Shown in pieces: positions 17,201 through 27,100 of a stretch of DNA of 64,000 nt. Under the pieces are notes generated by a model. That model did no database searches. It saw nothing but the letters and a program-made list of their open reading frames with translations, and was not told where the DNA came from. A program made the position numbers and the translations under genes. Numbering within the stretch: position 1 is the stretch's first letter; each line of letters opens with the position of its first letter. The stretch covers positions 1,178,001-1,242,000 of the forward strand of contig NZ_CP128595.1 in NCBI RefSeq assembly GCF_030444335.1, given 5' to 3'. Origin of the DNA: Polaribacter huanghezhanensis. Lineage in GTDB: Bacteria > Bacteroidota > Bacteroidia > Flavobacteriales > Flavobacteriaceae.

Positions 17201-18346
17201 TTACTTTTTTAATAAAATCTGAATACTTGTTCCTTTATTAATTTCAGATTTTTTTACGAATATTTTTCCGTGGTGATATTCGTCAACAATACGTTTAGAA
17301 AGTGATAAACCTAAACCCCAACCACGTTTTTTTGTCGTAAAACCAGGTTTAAATATTTGTTTAAACTGCGATTTCGGAATTCCTTTTCCGGTGTCAGAAA
17401 CGGTAATTTGAATCCATTTGTCTTTTTCTGAAATAGAAATGGTAATTTTTCCTTTTCCTTTCATTGCGTCAATAGCATTTTTAATCAAATTTTCAATTAC
17501 CCAACCAAAAAGTTCAATATTAATAGTAGAAAAGAGGTGTTCAAATTTAGGATTGAAATCAAAAAGGACTTGTTTTGAACTTCTGCTTTTTAAATAATCA
17601 ACAGCAGTTTTGGTAACCATTACAATATTATGTTGTTGTAGTTCTGGTTTAGATCCAATTTTAGAAAAACGGTTTGCAATCGTATTTAACCGATCAATAT
17701 CTTTTTCCATTTCTGAAATATGCTTTTGGTTTATGTTTTCTAACTTTAAGAGTTCTATCCAACCCAATAAAGAAGATAATGGCGTGCCAATTTGATGCGC
17801 AGTTTCTTTTGCCATTCCTGTCCAAAGTCTATTTTGTTCTGCAATTTTATTAGAAGAAAACAACATGTAAATCACCGTTAAAAACAATAGCAAAATTAAA
17901 ATTAATGCAATCGGATAATAAGTAAGCTTGTCTAATAAATCAGAATCTCGATAATACACATACTCGGTGATGTCCAAATATTTTATTTCTATCGGTTTAT
18001 TTTGACTTTTCATAATCTCTAATTGAGATTGTAAATATTTAGGGTTACTTGTTTTTGTAGAATCTAAATTTCGCCAAGAATTAATAGTCCCATCTTTATT
18101 TACTTGAATTGATGGAATATTTGTGATGTTTTCAAAAATCTTTGTTTCTAAATTAACACTTGCATCTAAATCGGTATTCGTTGCTAATTCTTTAATTGCA
18201 GAAGCTAAAATTTCCATTTTAGCACGTTCTTCTTGCTTAAATTTTTGAAAGAAAATATACGTGTTCCAAAGAATTAAAGAAACAATAACAAATAAGACAA
18301 ATATGACTATTCGTTTGGTTAGCACAGTATTTTTAAAAAAGCTCAT
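17201..18346 (-). CDS. Membrane sensor histidine kinase (orphan)
   Basis: A 381-residue kinase with two membrane helices (about 12-31 and 143-163) enclosing a periplasmic sensor region of about 110 residues. Cytoplasmic part: H-box ETAHQIGTPLSSLLGW with His184, N-box NLIKNAIDAM, G1 DTGKGIP, F-box KPGFTTKKRG, G2 WGLGLSL. No HAMP is obvious and no response regulator is near, so its partner must be elsewhere. A -7 box at 18353-18360 puts the transcript start practically at the ATG. Confidence 0.9.
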   Translation of the reverse strand: MSFFKNTVLTKRIVIFVLFVIVSLILWNTYIFFQKFKQEERAKMEILASAIKELATNTDLDASVNLETKIFENITNIPSIQVNKDGTINSWRNLDSTKTSNPKYLQSQLEIMKSQNKPIEIKYLDITEYVYYRDSDLLDKLTYYPIALILILLLFLTVIYMLFSSNKIAEQNRLWTGMAKETAHQIGTPLSSLLGWIELLKLENINQKHISEMEKDIDRLNTIANRFSKIGSKPELQQHNIVMVTKTAVDYLKSRSSKQVLFDFNPKFEHLFSTINIELFGWVIENLIKNAIDAMKGKGKITISISEKDKWIQITVSDTGKGIPKSQFKQIFKPGFTTKKRGWGLGLSLSKRIVDEYHHGKIFVKKSEINKGTSIQILLKK

Positions 18347-18352
18347 CTATTA

Positions 18353-18360
18353 CAAATATA
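18353..18360 (-). promoter_or_regulatory. Histidine kinase -7 element
   Basis: Minus-strand TATATTTG only 6 bp upstream of the start codon at 18346, implying a nearly leaderless mRNA. No -33 TTG seen. Confidence 0.45.
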
Positions 18361-18426
18361 ATCTATATTATAACATAACCCATTTTATAAAATGATAGTA
18401 TATTTACAGTATTAAAAAAGATAAAA

Positions 18427-19287
18427 ATGATTTCTATAGATCCAAAAGAAATAGCAACAGGTAAATTACACGGATATTTATTAGGTGCAATTGCACCAAG
18501 ACCCATTGCCTTTGCAAGTACAATTGATGCAGATGGAAATCCGAATTTATCGCCGTTTAGTTTTTTTAATGTGTTTAGTGCAAATCCGCCAATTTTAATT
18601 TTTTCTCCAGCTCGTAGAGTCCGAGGGAATACGACAAAGCATACTTTAGAGAATGCGATGGAAACAAAAGAAGTTGTTATAAATGTAGTAAATTATGATA
18701 TTGTTCAACAAATGTCATTGAGTAGTACAGAATATGCAAAAGGCGTAAACGAATTTGAAAAAGCAGGTTTTACGATGTTAAAATCGGATGTTGTAAAGCC
18801 ATTTCGAGTTGCAGAATCTCCAGTGCAGTTTGAATGTAAAATAAATGAAATTATCCATTTAGGAAAAGAAGGTGGCGCTGGAAATTTAATTATTTGCGAA
18901 GTGGTAAAATTACATATTGATGAAGCTATTTTGGATGAAAACGGAGCCATTGATCAACATAAAATTGATTTGGTTGCAAGAGCTGGCGGAAGTTATTATT
19001 CGAGAGCCAAAGAAGGTTTTTTCGAAATTCCAAAACCAATTTCTACGTTGGGAATTGGAGTAGATGCAATTCCGATAGAAATTAGAGAAAGTACCATTTT
19101 AACAGGAAATAATTTTGGTGTTTTAGGAAACGTAGAACAAATGCCAACTCAAGAAAATGTTGATAACTTTGCAAAAGTCAATCCACAATTTATTGGGTTA
19201 GAAACCACAAAAAAACATACATTTGCCAAAGCCTTTTTAGAAAAAAACGATGTAGAAAGTGCATGGAAAGTACTTTTAATAAAATAA
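18427..19287 (+). CDS. Flavin reductase-like FMN-binding split-barrel protein
   Basis: A 286-residue protein with the flavin reductase domain in its first 200 residues (AIAPRPIAFASTIDADGNPNL, NLSPFSFFNVFSANPP, KEVVINVV). This branch binds FMN and either reduces free flavin or acts as a stand-alone oxidoreductase. Cytoplasmic. A DUF3127 gene follows after 8 bp, so they likely share a transcript. Confidence 0.85.
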   Translation: MISIDPKEIATGKLHGYLLGAIAPRPIAFASTIDADGNPNLSPFSFFNVFSANPPILIFSPARRVRGNTTKHTLENAMETKEVVINVVNYDIVQQMSLSSTEYAKGVNEFEKAGFTMLKSDVVKPFRVAESPVQFECKINEIIHLGKEGGAGNLIICEVVKLHIDEAILDENGAIDQHKIDLVARAGGSYYSRAKEGFFEIPKPISTLGIGVDAIPIEIRESTILTGNNFGVLGNVEQMPTQENVDNFAKVNPQFIGLETTKKHTFAKAFLEKNDVESAWKVLLIK

Positions 19288-19295
19288 AATAAGAC

Positions 19296-19661
19296 ATGGA
19301 AGTAATTGGAAAAATCAAATTAATTAACGAAGAACAAACTTTTGGAACTAGCGGATTTAGAAAACGCGAACTAGTTGTAACAACAGATGAGCAATATCCA
19401 CAGATGATAATGATTGAGTTTGTACAAGATAAATGTGATTTATTAAACAGCTATAAAGTTGGACAAGATGTAAAAGTTTCTATCAACTTACGTGGTAGAG
19501 AATGGATCAATCCAGAAGGAGTTGCAAAATATTTTAACGCGATACAAGGTTGGAGAATCGAGGCAATGCAAGCTGCAGCGCCACAAGATTTACCTCCAGT
19601 AGATCAATTTCAACCAGCTGATAATACAACTTCTGCAGAGCCAGACGATTTACCTTTTTAG
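19296..19661 (+). CDS. DUF3127 protein with SSB-like acidic tail
   Basis: A 121-residue protein. Residues 1-90 form the DUF3127 domain (EVIGKIKLINEEQTFGTSG, KVSINLRGREWINPEG), which looks like an OB fold. A Pro/Gln/Ala-rich linker ends in EPDDLPF, closely resembling the DDxPF tip by which bacterial single-strand DNA-binding proteins recruit partners. Widely found in Bacteroidota, with unknown function. Followed by a strong terminator. Confidence 0.85.
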   Translation: MEVIGKIKLINEEQTFGTSGFRKRELVVTTDEQYPQMIMIEFVQDKCDLLNSYKVGQDVKVSINLRGREWINPEGVAKYFNAIQGWRIEAMQAAAPQDLPPVDQFQPADNTTSAEPDDLPF

Positions 19662-19680
19662 GAAAACCATTACAATTTTT

Positions 19681-19710
19681 AAAAGCAACCAAATTTGGTT
19701 GCTTTTTTAT
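19681..19710 (+). terminator. Terminator after the DUF3127 gene
   Basis: AAAGCAACC/GGTTGCTTT perfect stem with loop AAATTT and a T-run. Confidence 0.88.
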
Positions 19711-19724
19711 TTTTAATACTTTTG
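19695..19724 (+). promoter_or_regulatory. aat promoter
   Basis: TTG (19695-19697), 19-bp spacer, TACTTTTG (19717-19724). The ATG is at 19729, so the leader is at most a few bases. The promoter is embedded in the preceding terminator. Confidence 0.8.
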
Positions 19725-19728
19725 AAAA

Positions 19729-20391
19729 ATGATTTGGCTTACAGATAAAATTGAATTTCCAAAACCCGAAACTGCTTCTGAAGAAGGTGTAATTGCTTTG
19801 GGTGGAGATTTGTCTGAAGAACGATTGGTATTAGCGTACAAAAACGGAATTTTCCCTTGGTATTCTGATGACGACCCAATTGTTTGGTATTGTCCGCCAA
19901 AAAGAATGGTCTTATATCCAGGGGAATTAAAAATTTCTAAATCGATGCAAAAAATCATCAAAAAAGGAAATTTTACAATTACAGAAAATACTGCTTTTAA
20001 CGAAGTCATTTTCAATTGCAAACACATTCTTAGAAACGATGATTTTGGAACTTGGATTACTGATGAAATGGAACAAGCCTACATCAATCTACATAAAAAA
20101 GGAATCGCAAAATCGGTAGAAGTTTGGTTTTACGATACTGCTGCAAAAAAACAAGTTTTGGTTGGAGGTTTATACGGAATTGATTTAGAAAATGGAGTTT
20201 TTTGTGGAGAAAGCATGTTTAGTTTGGTAAGCAATGCATCAAAATTAGCGTTTATACATTTAGTCCAATCTTTCGACTCCGCTCAAGACAAGCATAATTA
20301 CAAATTGATAGATTGCCAAGTGTATAATGATCATTTGGCAAGTTTAGGCGCTGTAGAAATTTCTAGGAAAGCCTTTTTAAAACAGCTTTAA
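19729..20391 (+). CDS. aat: Leucyl/phenylalanyl-tRNA-protein transferase
   Basis: Adds Leu or Phe to proteins with N-terminal Lys or Arg, marking them for ClpS/ClpAP (N-degron pathway). The start MIWLTDKIEFPKPE aligns with known Aat proteins; GVIALGGDLS, YKNGIFPWYS and GGLYGIDLENGVFCGESMFS are hallmark segments. A dispersed repeat copy at 20267-20292 is read in frame as SFDSAQDK near residue 185. The 3' end sits 3 bp from the convergent M24 peptidase. Confidence 0.95.
   Translation: MIWLTDKIEFPKPETASEEGVIALGGDLSEERLVLAYKNGIFPWYSDDDPIVWYCPPKRMVLYPGELKISKSMQKIIKKGNFTITENTAFNEVIFNCKHILRNDDFGTWITDEMEQAYINLHKKGIAKSVEVWFYDTAAKKQVLVGGLYGIDLENGVFCGESMFSLVSNASKLAFIHLVQSFDSAQDKHNYKLIDCQVYNDHLASLGAVEISRKAFLKQL
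20267..20292. repeat. Dispersed hairpin repeat, copy inside aat
   Basis: On the minus strand arm TCTT, core GAGCGGAGTCGA, arm AAGA. Perfect arm pairing; translated in frame as FDSAQD. Confidence 0.85.
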
Positions 20392-20394
20392 ATT

Positions 20395-21849
20395 TTAATT
20401 CTTTAGCGGCAACTTTTCAGCAGGTCTAAATTCTGTAATTCCTTTTTCTTTCATTGTTTTCTCTATTTCTTTAATGGTTGTTGGCACAAAAGCACTCATG
20501 TTTTCTACGCCAGTTGCAGTTACCAAAGCAACATCTTCAATTCTAACATACAAGCGTTCTTCTGGAATCCAAATCATAGGATCAATTGTAAAAACCATTC
20601 CTTCTTTTAAAAGTTTTCCACGAACGCGCCCAACATCATGAACCCCCATTCCTACTGGATGTTGAAAATGCCCTCTAAATTTGACACCCTTTTGCACTGC
20701 TTTTAAATGATTCGGATTTGCAAAGGTTTTTCCCTTTAAATACTCTTTCATATCTGCTGCTGCATTGTCTAAAACTTCGTTAGAAGTTACGCCAGGTTTT
20801 ATGTATTTAAATAAAGCATCTTTATATGCAATGATGTATTCGTATAAAGCAGTTTGTGCTTTGTCAAATTTTCCGTTTACAGGCCAAATTCTAGTAACAT
20901 CACTTGTATAATATTTATAATCTGGAGCGTAATCCATCAACACCAAATCACCATTTTTTAACACATCCGTTTTATGAAAATAATGCCCCATAAAAGCATT
21001 TGTTCCTCCACCAATAATTGCTGGATATGCATCTCCTTGTGCATCGTGTTGATAAAAAATATATTTTGCTGCCGCTGCTAATTGATATTCATACACTCCA
21101 GCTTTGGTAGATTTCATCGCTTCTATAATTGCCAAACCTGCAATTTGTGTAGCTTTTCTAATAATTTCAATTTCTTTTTTGCTTTTTATCAAGCGCATGT
21201 CATCTAAAGTTGGTGATAAATCTTTGATTACAAACTGAGGAAAACGTTCGTTTAATAATTTTTTAAAATGCGATTCTCTTGAAGCTTGTCCGTCCCAAGG
21301 ATCTGAAGCTGCTCTTGCATGCCCGTGAACCAATTCGTCTCTACTGTCTGTTCCTGTTTCTGCAGGACTTAATGGTGTGTATAAAATGGAAACTCCATCT
21401 TTTATCAACCCGGATCCAGCTAAATCAGACGATAAAAACTCAATCGCTTTTACTTGATTTACTCCTGTTAGTTTGATGATTATTTCTGTATCTTCTGCGG
21501 ATAATATTTTTCCTTGACTGCGTTCTCTTCCAATATCTCTGTGAGGTAAATACAACGTTGTGGTTTTTCTTTTTCCACTGAATAATACATACGCATGACC
21601 AGTTTCAATTCCTGTTAAATAATAAAAAGTATTTGTTTGTCTAAGCGCTTCAAACCCATCTACACTTCTTGCTCCTTGAATTAAAGCAATTCCGTTTGTA
21701 CCAATTGCGTCAAATATTTTAGCTCTTCTTTCGTTAAAATCTTGAATAGAAAAATCTGTTTGATAATAGTGTCTTTCTTGGGCTTGAATACTTATTAGTG
21801 TTAAGAAAGAAAATAAAAAAAATGCTTTAAAGAAGTAGTTCGTTTTCAT
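20395..21849 (-). CDS. Secreted M24 Xaa-Pro aminopeptidase-type metallopeptidase
   Basis: A 484-residue protein with a signal peptide (residues 1-23, FLTLISIQAQ) and the creatinase/prolidase architecture: N-terminal domain, then the pita-bread fold with metal ligands in DYAPDYKYYTSDVTRIWP (two Asp), HPVGMGVHDVG (His) and two Glu towards the C-terminus (FTIDPMIW, YVRIEDV). Removes the first residue before proline; export suggests peptide scavenging in the periplasm. Monocistronic. Confidence 0.88.
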   Translation of the reverse strand: MKTNYFFKAFFLFSFLTLISIQAQERHYYQTDFSIQDFNERRAKIFDAIGTNGIALIQGARSVDGFEALRQTNTFYYLTGIETGHAYVLFSGKRKTTTLYLPHRDIGRERSQGKILSAEDTEIIIKLTGVNQVKAIEFLSSDLAGSGLIKDGVSILYTPLSPAETGTDSRDELVHGHARAASDPWDGQASRESHFKKLLNERFPQFVIKDLSPTLDDMRLIKSKKEIEIIRKATQIAGLAIIEAMKSTKAGVYEYQLAAAAKYIFYQHDAQGDAYPAIIGGGTNAFMGHYFHKTDVLKNGDLVLMDYAPDYKYYTSDVTRIWPVNGKFDKAQTALYEYIIAYKDALFKYIKPGVTSNEVLDNAAADMKEYLKGKTFANPNHLKAVQKGVKFRGHFQHPVGMGVHDVGRVRGKLLKEGMVFTIDPMIWIPEERLYVRIEDVALVTATGVENMSAFVPTTIKEIEKTMKEKGITEFRPAEKLPLKN

Positions 21850-21911
21850 ACTTATTAAATTAGGTTAGCGTTTTTATGCTGTTACATAATAAGAAGCAAT
21901 TTAAGATATTT

Positions 21912-22979
21912 TTAATATTTATTTCTCTTTTTATTTTTTTGAGCTGATTTTATTAGTTTTCCAAGGTTTTTATCTTTCTTTTTCTTGTCTTGTGTCGTGG
22001 ATTCGAAGAATTGTTTTTCGCGTTCCATTTTTAAATAGTTGTCATAACTATCTTTATCAATTTTACTATTTTCAATGGCGTCTAAAATCGCACAACCATT
22101 CTCGTGAACATGGGAGCAATCAGAAAAACGACATTCATCAGACACTGCAAGGATACTTTCAAAAGTTAATTCTAACCCGCTAGAATTTTCAGTAATTCCA
22201 ATTTCTCGCATTCCGGGATTGTCAATAATAATTCCACCGCTTTCTAAAACGATTAGTTCTCTGTGTGTTGTAACATGTTTTCCTCTATCAACACTTTCGC
22301 TAATTGCGCCAGTTTTCATCAGTCCCTCTCCAGAAATACTATTTAGTAATGTTGATTTACCTACGCCAGATGAACCCAATAAACAATACGTTTTTCCTTT
22401 TTCTATTTTTGATTTTAGTACCTCTATTCCAATATTGGTTTCGTTGCTAATCGGAATAATTTCTGTGTTTTGTATTCGGTTAGAAACCTCTTTTAAGATG
22501 GATTCTAATTCAGTTTCAGAAATCAAATCAATCTTCGTTAAAATAATAATTGGAGCAACATTAGAAGCGTTACAAATGGTTAAGTAACGTTCTAATCTGT
22601 TGATATTAAAATCTCTGTTTACCGCTTGTACAATAAAGCCAACATCAATATTTGTTGCGATTAGTTGTTTCTGGCCATGTCTGCCAACAGCTTGTCTTTC
22701 TACTTTAGAGTTTCTTTTAAAAACATGATGAATTAATGCTTTGTTGGTGTCGTATTCAGATATTGCAACCCAATCGCCAACAGCAGGAAAATCACTTCGA
22801 TCTTGAGAATTAAAACGCAAATTACCTATCAACTCGGCTTCGAAAGCTCCAGTTTCATTTTTCACAACATAACGTTCTTTATGTTCTGTGATTACCCGAG
22901 CAACCTTAAAATTTGACAAGTCATTTTTAATTCGATAATTTTCTAATTCGGTTGTGTATCCTAAATTTTCTAACGTCAT
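21912..22979 (-). CDS. rsgA: Ribosome small-subunit-dependent GTPase A
   Basis: Circularly permuted GTPase for late 30S maturation. Order: OB fold (residues 20-100, GDWVAISEYD), G4 ILTKIDL, G1 GSSGVGKSTLLNSI, G3 DNPGMREIG, then the zinc-knuckle CRFSDCSHVHENGCAI. Basic C-terminal tail. The start overlaps the upstream acetyltransferase stop as ATGA, indicating translational coupling. Confidence 0.95.
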   Translation of the reverse strand: MTLENLGYTTELENYRIKNDLSNFKVARVITEHKERYVVKNETGAFEAELIGNLRFNSQDRSDFPAVGDWVAISEYDTNKALIHHVFKRNSKVERQAVGRHGQKQLIATNIDVGFIVQAVNRDFNINRLERYLTICNASNVAPIIILTKIDLISETELESILKEVSNRIQNTEIIPISNETNIGIEVLKSKIEKGKTYCLLGSSGVGKSTLLNSISGEGLMKTGAISESVDRGKHVTTHRELIVLESGGIIIDNPGMREIGITENSSGLELTFESILAVSDECRFSDCSHVHENGCAILDAIENSKIDKDSYDNYLKMEREKQFFESTTQDKKKKDKNLGKLIKSAQKNKKRNKY

Positions 22980-23395
22980 TTTCGCATTCTTAAAACATTC
23001 TGATTGGTTTCTTTCATCACATATTCTTTAATGACTTTAAAACCGTGTTTTTCGTAAAAAGGTTTTCCGATTTTGTTTTCTTCAAAAACTTCTACTTCTA
23101 AGGTGTCATGGAATTGATTCATGTGATTTACAAGTGCAGTTCCAATTCCTTTTGATTGTTGATTTGGATCAACAAATAAACCGCCAATTTCGTTATTCAA
23201 CATCGCAATAAAACCAAGAATGTTTCCAGATTCTTCATAAACCCACGTATTAGAATTTGGTAAATACATTTCTTTCATAGCTTTTTTTACCATTTGATGA
23301 AACTCATCACTTAAAAAAGGATGCGCTATTAAAGCTGCGTTTTCCCAAATCTCTAATAACCTTGGAATTTCAGTTTCGTTATATTTTCTAATCAT
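22976..23395 (-). CDS. GNAT-family N-acetyltransferase
   Basis: A 139-residue acetyl-CoA-dependent acetyltransferase. Motif A is GLFVDPNQQSKGIGTALVNH with the R/Q-x-x-G-x-G/A pocket; motif B is FYEKHGFKVIKEY. Resembles the YjaB-like branch. Substrate unknown. Overlaps rsgA by 4 bp. Confidence 0.88.
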   Translation of the reverse strand: MIRKYNETEIPRLLEIWENAALIAHPFLSDEFHQMVKKAMKEMYLPNSNTWVYEESGNILGFIAMLNNEIGGLFVDPNQQSKGIGTALVNHMNQFHDTLEVEVFEENKIGKPFYEKHGFKVIKEYVMKETNQNVLRMRK

Positions 23396-23463
23396 TTTTT
23401 AAATTTAAATCGAGCTAAGTTATCATATTCAATAGTATGAAACAAAAGATATAGAAAGAATTG

Positions 23464-23471
23464 TATCTTTG
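23464..23471 (+). promoter_or_regulatory. -7 element before the MazG-like gene
   Basis: TATCTTTG, 26 bp upstream of ATG 23498. Confidence 0.5.
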
Positions 23472-23497
23472 AATATTTAAAAGGAAAACTACAATTC

Positions 23498-23824
23498 ATG
23501 GGAATAAAAACCACACAAAAGCAAGTTGACGATTGGATTAAAAACCACGGAGTTCGTTATTTTAACGAGTTAACAAACATGGCGCAATTGACAGAAGAAG
23601 TTGGAGAAGTAGCAAGAATTATTGCGAGACGTTATGGTGAGCAAAGCGAAAAAGAATCGGATAAATCAAAAGATTTAGGAGAAGAATTGGCAGATGTTTT
23701 GTTTGTGACTTTGTGTTTGGCAAATCAAACCGGAGTAGACTTACAAGCAGCTTTTGATAAAAAACTAGCGGTTAAAACAACACGAGATCACGATAGACAT
23801 CACAATAATAAAAAACTACAATAA
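23498..23824 (+). CDS. MazG-like nucleotide pyrophosphohydrolase
   Basis: A 108-residue all-alpha NTP pyrophosphatase, probably cleaning non-canonical or excess nucleotides. Metal ligands appear as LTEEVGEVARI (ExxE) and LGEELADVLF (ExxD), the MazG hallmark. His-rich tail DHDRHHNN. Overlaps the next small gene as TAATG. Confidence 0.85.
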   Translation: MGIKTTQKQVDDWIKNHGVRYFNELTNMAQLTEEVGEVARIIARRYGEQSEKESDKSKDLGEELADVLFVTLCLANQTGVDLQAAFDKKLAVKTTRDHDRHHNNKKLQ

Positions 23825-24072
23825 TGACCATATTAGAAAAACTAAAATCTCCAGGGTTCTGGATAAATTTTTTAAAAATTGCGCTTCCGTTTTTGCTATT
23901 TGTAACACTCATTTCGTTATTTATGACGAGTTGGAGAGCTATTTTTGCTGGCGATTTTGCAGAAGTAAATGAAGTGAATTTTACTGAAGGGAAATGGCAA
24001 CGCTTTTGGGGCTTTAAAATTGGAATTAGCTTTTTGTATGCGTTGTATATGACAATTAGAAAAACAAAATAA
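23824..24072 (+). CDS. Small membrane protein (82 aa), coupled to the MazG-like gene
   Basis: Two hydrophobic segments, residues 12-33 (FLKIALPFLLFVTLISLFM) and about 62-76 (FKIGISFLYALYM), separated by an acidic loop. Start overlaps the upstream stop. Family not recognised, although the gene pair looks typical of flavobacteria. Ends at a strong bidirectional terminator. Confidence 0.7.
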   Translation: MTILEKLKSPGFWINFLKIALPFLLFVTLISLFMTSWRAIFAGDFAEVNEVNFTEGKWQRFWGFKIGISFLYALYMTIRKTK

Positions 24073-24080
24073 ATCATAAA

Positions 24081-24112
24081 AAAAAAGAGGCTTTTTTAAA
24101 GCCTCTTTTTTG
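24081..24112. terminator. Bidirectional terminator
   Basis: 14-bp perfect stem (24081-24094 with 24098-24111) with A- and T-runs, between convergent genes. Confidence 0.9.
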
Positions 24113-24150
24113 TTTTAAAATGTCTCATCGAGCGGACATTGAAATTATTT

Positions 24151-27100
24151 TTATTTATCTAATTGAATTAAATCTATTTGATTGTCTTTTACCTTTTGGT
24201 TGAGCTGTTTTACATCGTTGTTAAATAATACATATAATTTTGACAATTCCTTATCAATATCTCTAACAATCTCATTTTTAAAAGCAATAGCTGGGTCGGT
24301 TGGTTTATATGTGCCCATTCTTGTTAGCGAATTTAAATGGGCTAACTTATTGTTCAATCTGATTGGGAAATTCAACGGATCTTGTCCGCTTTTACTTTTT
24401 GTTTGATACAAAGTAGTCTCAATTTTTGTGATTTTTTTAGCCAACTCGTCAGCAAAAGACAACAATTCTTTATTTTTTTGCTTGTCTTTAATAGCGCTTT
24501 TTAATGTTTTAATTTGCGCTTTTACTTTTCCAACGTTAATCAGTGCTTTATGTATTTCTGATATTTTTTTATTGATGTCATTGATAAAATCGAATTGCAA
24601 TTTCATGTCTGCTAAAGAATTTTCAGAAACAGGATTTTTTAAAATGGTAAATGGTTTTTCGATAATAGATTTATTTACAGATAAACTAACGGTATAGTTT
24701 CCAGGCAATGCCATTGGTCCGTTTAAAGAAGCCCACCACAAAATCATTCCTTTCACTTTCGTCGCATCAGGATACATCATATTCCAATAAAACACATTGC
24801 TTCCTTTTTTAACAGCTAATTTTTTTTCGTTTTCTTTTGTATTTGGATGATTGCTAAATTTTTGAATTACTTTTTTAGAAGCATCATAAAAGGATACTGA
24901 AACAGTGTCTTTTTTAGTAAACTCGTTTACATTAAAATATACCGCAACCCCACCAGGATGATTGATTCCTTGTGTTTTAGAAGTTTTACCATTTCCTCCA
25001 CTTAGTTGATAACTGGCTTTTGGAGTAAACAACGTAACCTTTTCTTTATTTGTGTTGGTTGTAAGTTGATGGATTGGCGTTAAATCATCAATAATCCAAA
25101 AAGCTCTCCCTTGTGTAGCCGCAATTAAATTATCGTCTTTAATAGCCAAATCTGTAATAGGAACAATCGGCAAATTCAATTGAAATTTCTCCCAATTCTT
25201 TCCATCATCAAATGAAATATACATTCCTCTTTCTGTACCTGCATACAATAGCCCTTTGCGTTTTGGGTCAGCTCTTAATGTCCTTGTAAAGTCTTCGTCT
25301 CCAATTCCGTTAACCAATAATTTCCATGATTTTCCGTAGTTTTCTGTTTTGTAGATATATGGTTTGTAGTCTCCAGACTTGTATTTTGTTCCTACAATAT
25401 AAACGCTCCCTTTTTCAAACGGATTTATCTCGATTGAATTAATCATCATCCATTCGGGCATTTTTTTAGGAGTCACATTTTTCCAGCTTTTTCCGCCATC
25501 TCTAGTTACGTGAACTAATCCATCATCTGAACCTGTCCAAATAAGATTTTTTTCTGATGGAGATTCTGCAATAGCAAAAATAGTTCCGTAATATTCTACA
25601 CCTGTATTGTCTTTGGTGATTGGTCCGCCTGAAGGACCTAATGTTTTAGGGTCATTTCTCGTTAAATCTGGACTGATTAATTCCCAAGATTGACCTTCAT
25701 TATAGGTTACATGTAAATGATTTGAAGCAGCGTATAATTTGTTCTTTTGATTTGGAGAAAATAGAATTGGAAAATTCCATTGAAAGCGATATTTAAAATC
25801 TTCAGCTCCGTGTCCCATTGGATCATCTGGCCAAACATTAATTGCTCTAGCTTCACCCGTTTTATGATTTTTTCGTGTTAAAAAACCACTATAACTTCCA
25901 CCATACACAATATCGTTATTATTTGGGTCTATAGCAATATGTGCGCTTTCTCCACCAGCTGTAGATTCCCAATCTCTATCGGTAATAAACCGTCCTCCAG
26001 TTCTATGAGAAATACGTACCGTAGAGTTGTCTTGTTGTGCTCCATAAATCCGATAGGGAAAATGATTATCGGTTACAACTCTGTAAAATTGCGCTGTAGG
26101 TTGATTGTTCATTGTAGACCAGTTGATGCCTGCATCAAAAGAAATTTGTGCGCCACCATCATCGCCAATAATCATTCGTTGATTGTCTTCTGGAGCAATC
26201 CATAAATCGTGATGATCTCCATGTGGAGCATTAAATGTTTTGTATGTTTTACCGCCATCTGTAGATTTATGATAGTTTACGTTTAAAATATAAATGATAT
26301 TTTCGTCTTTTGTATCAGCATAAATACGTGTATAATACCAAGCTCTTTGTCTTAGTTTTCGTTCGCTATTAATTAGTTTCCAAGTTTTTCCGGCATCTTC
26401 AGATTTATAAACTCCACCATCTTTATTTTCTACTAATAACCAAACAAAATCAGAATTTACTGGAGAAACAGCAACACCGCTAATTCCCCAAATCCCTTTT
26501 GGCAATCCTTTGTTTTCAGAAATATTGTTCCAGGTTTCTCCACCATCTGTACTTTTCCATAAAGCAGAACCATCTCCACCACTAGATAAACTGTATGGTG
26601 TTCTTCTAATATTCCAGGTTGTTGCGTATAAAATACGAGCATTGTTTGGATCGATGATTAAATCAACTACACCAGCATCTTTGTTTGCAAATAACACTTT
26701 TCTCCATGTTTCTCCACCATTCATAGATTTATAGACACCCCGTTCTTCAGAAGATTTGTATAGATCTCCCATGACACCTGCATAGACAATATCTGAGTTT
26801 TTAGGATGAATTCGAATTCTTGGAATATGTCTAGAGTTTGGCAACCCCATGTGTTTCCATGTTTTTCCTGCATCAACAGTTTTCCAAATTCCGTCTCCTG
26901 AAGAAACATTTCCTCTTACGGTAACTTCACCAGTACCAATATAAATGACATTGTTATCCCAGTCGCTAACCGCAACAGATCCAACTGATCCGCCAAAAAA
27001 ACCATCAGAAATATTAGCCCAAGAATTCCCTGCATCCGTAGTTTTCCAGACTCCACCACCGGTAGAACCCATATAAAATAAATTTGATTTTCCAGAAACG

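Noticed and set aside
24119-24140. Possible additional copy of the dispersed repeat (contains TCGAGCGGA)
   Set aside because: It lacks AGTCGA and the covarying arms. It is better described as a small AATGTC/GACATT hairpin after the bidirectional terminator; a worn remnant cannot be excluded.
24428-24697. Open frames antisense to the Asp-box protein (also at 25939-26205 and 26510-26734)
   Set aside because: Their residue composition follows from the opposite strand's codon pattern; no start context or family features.
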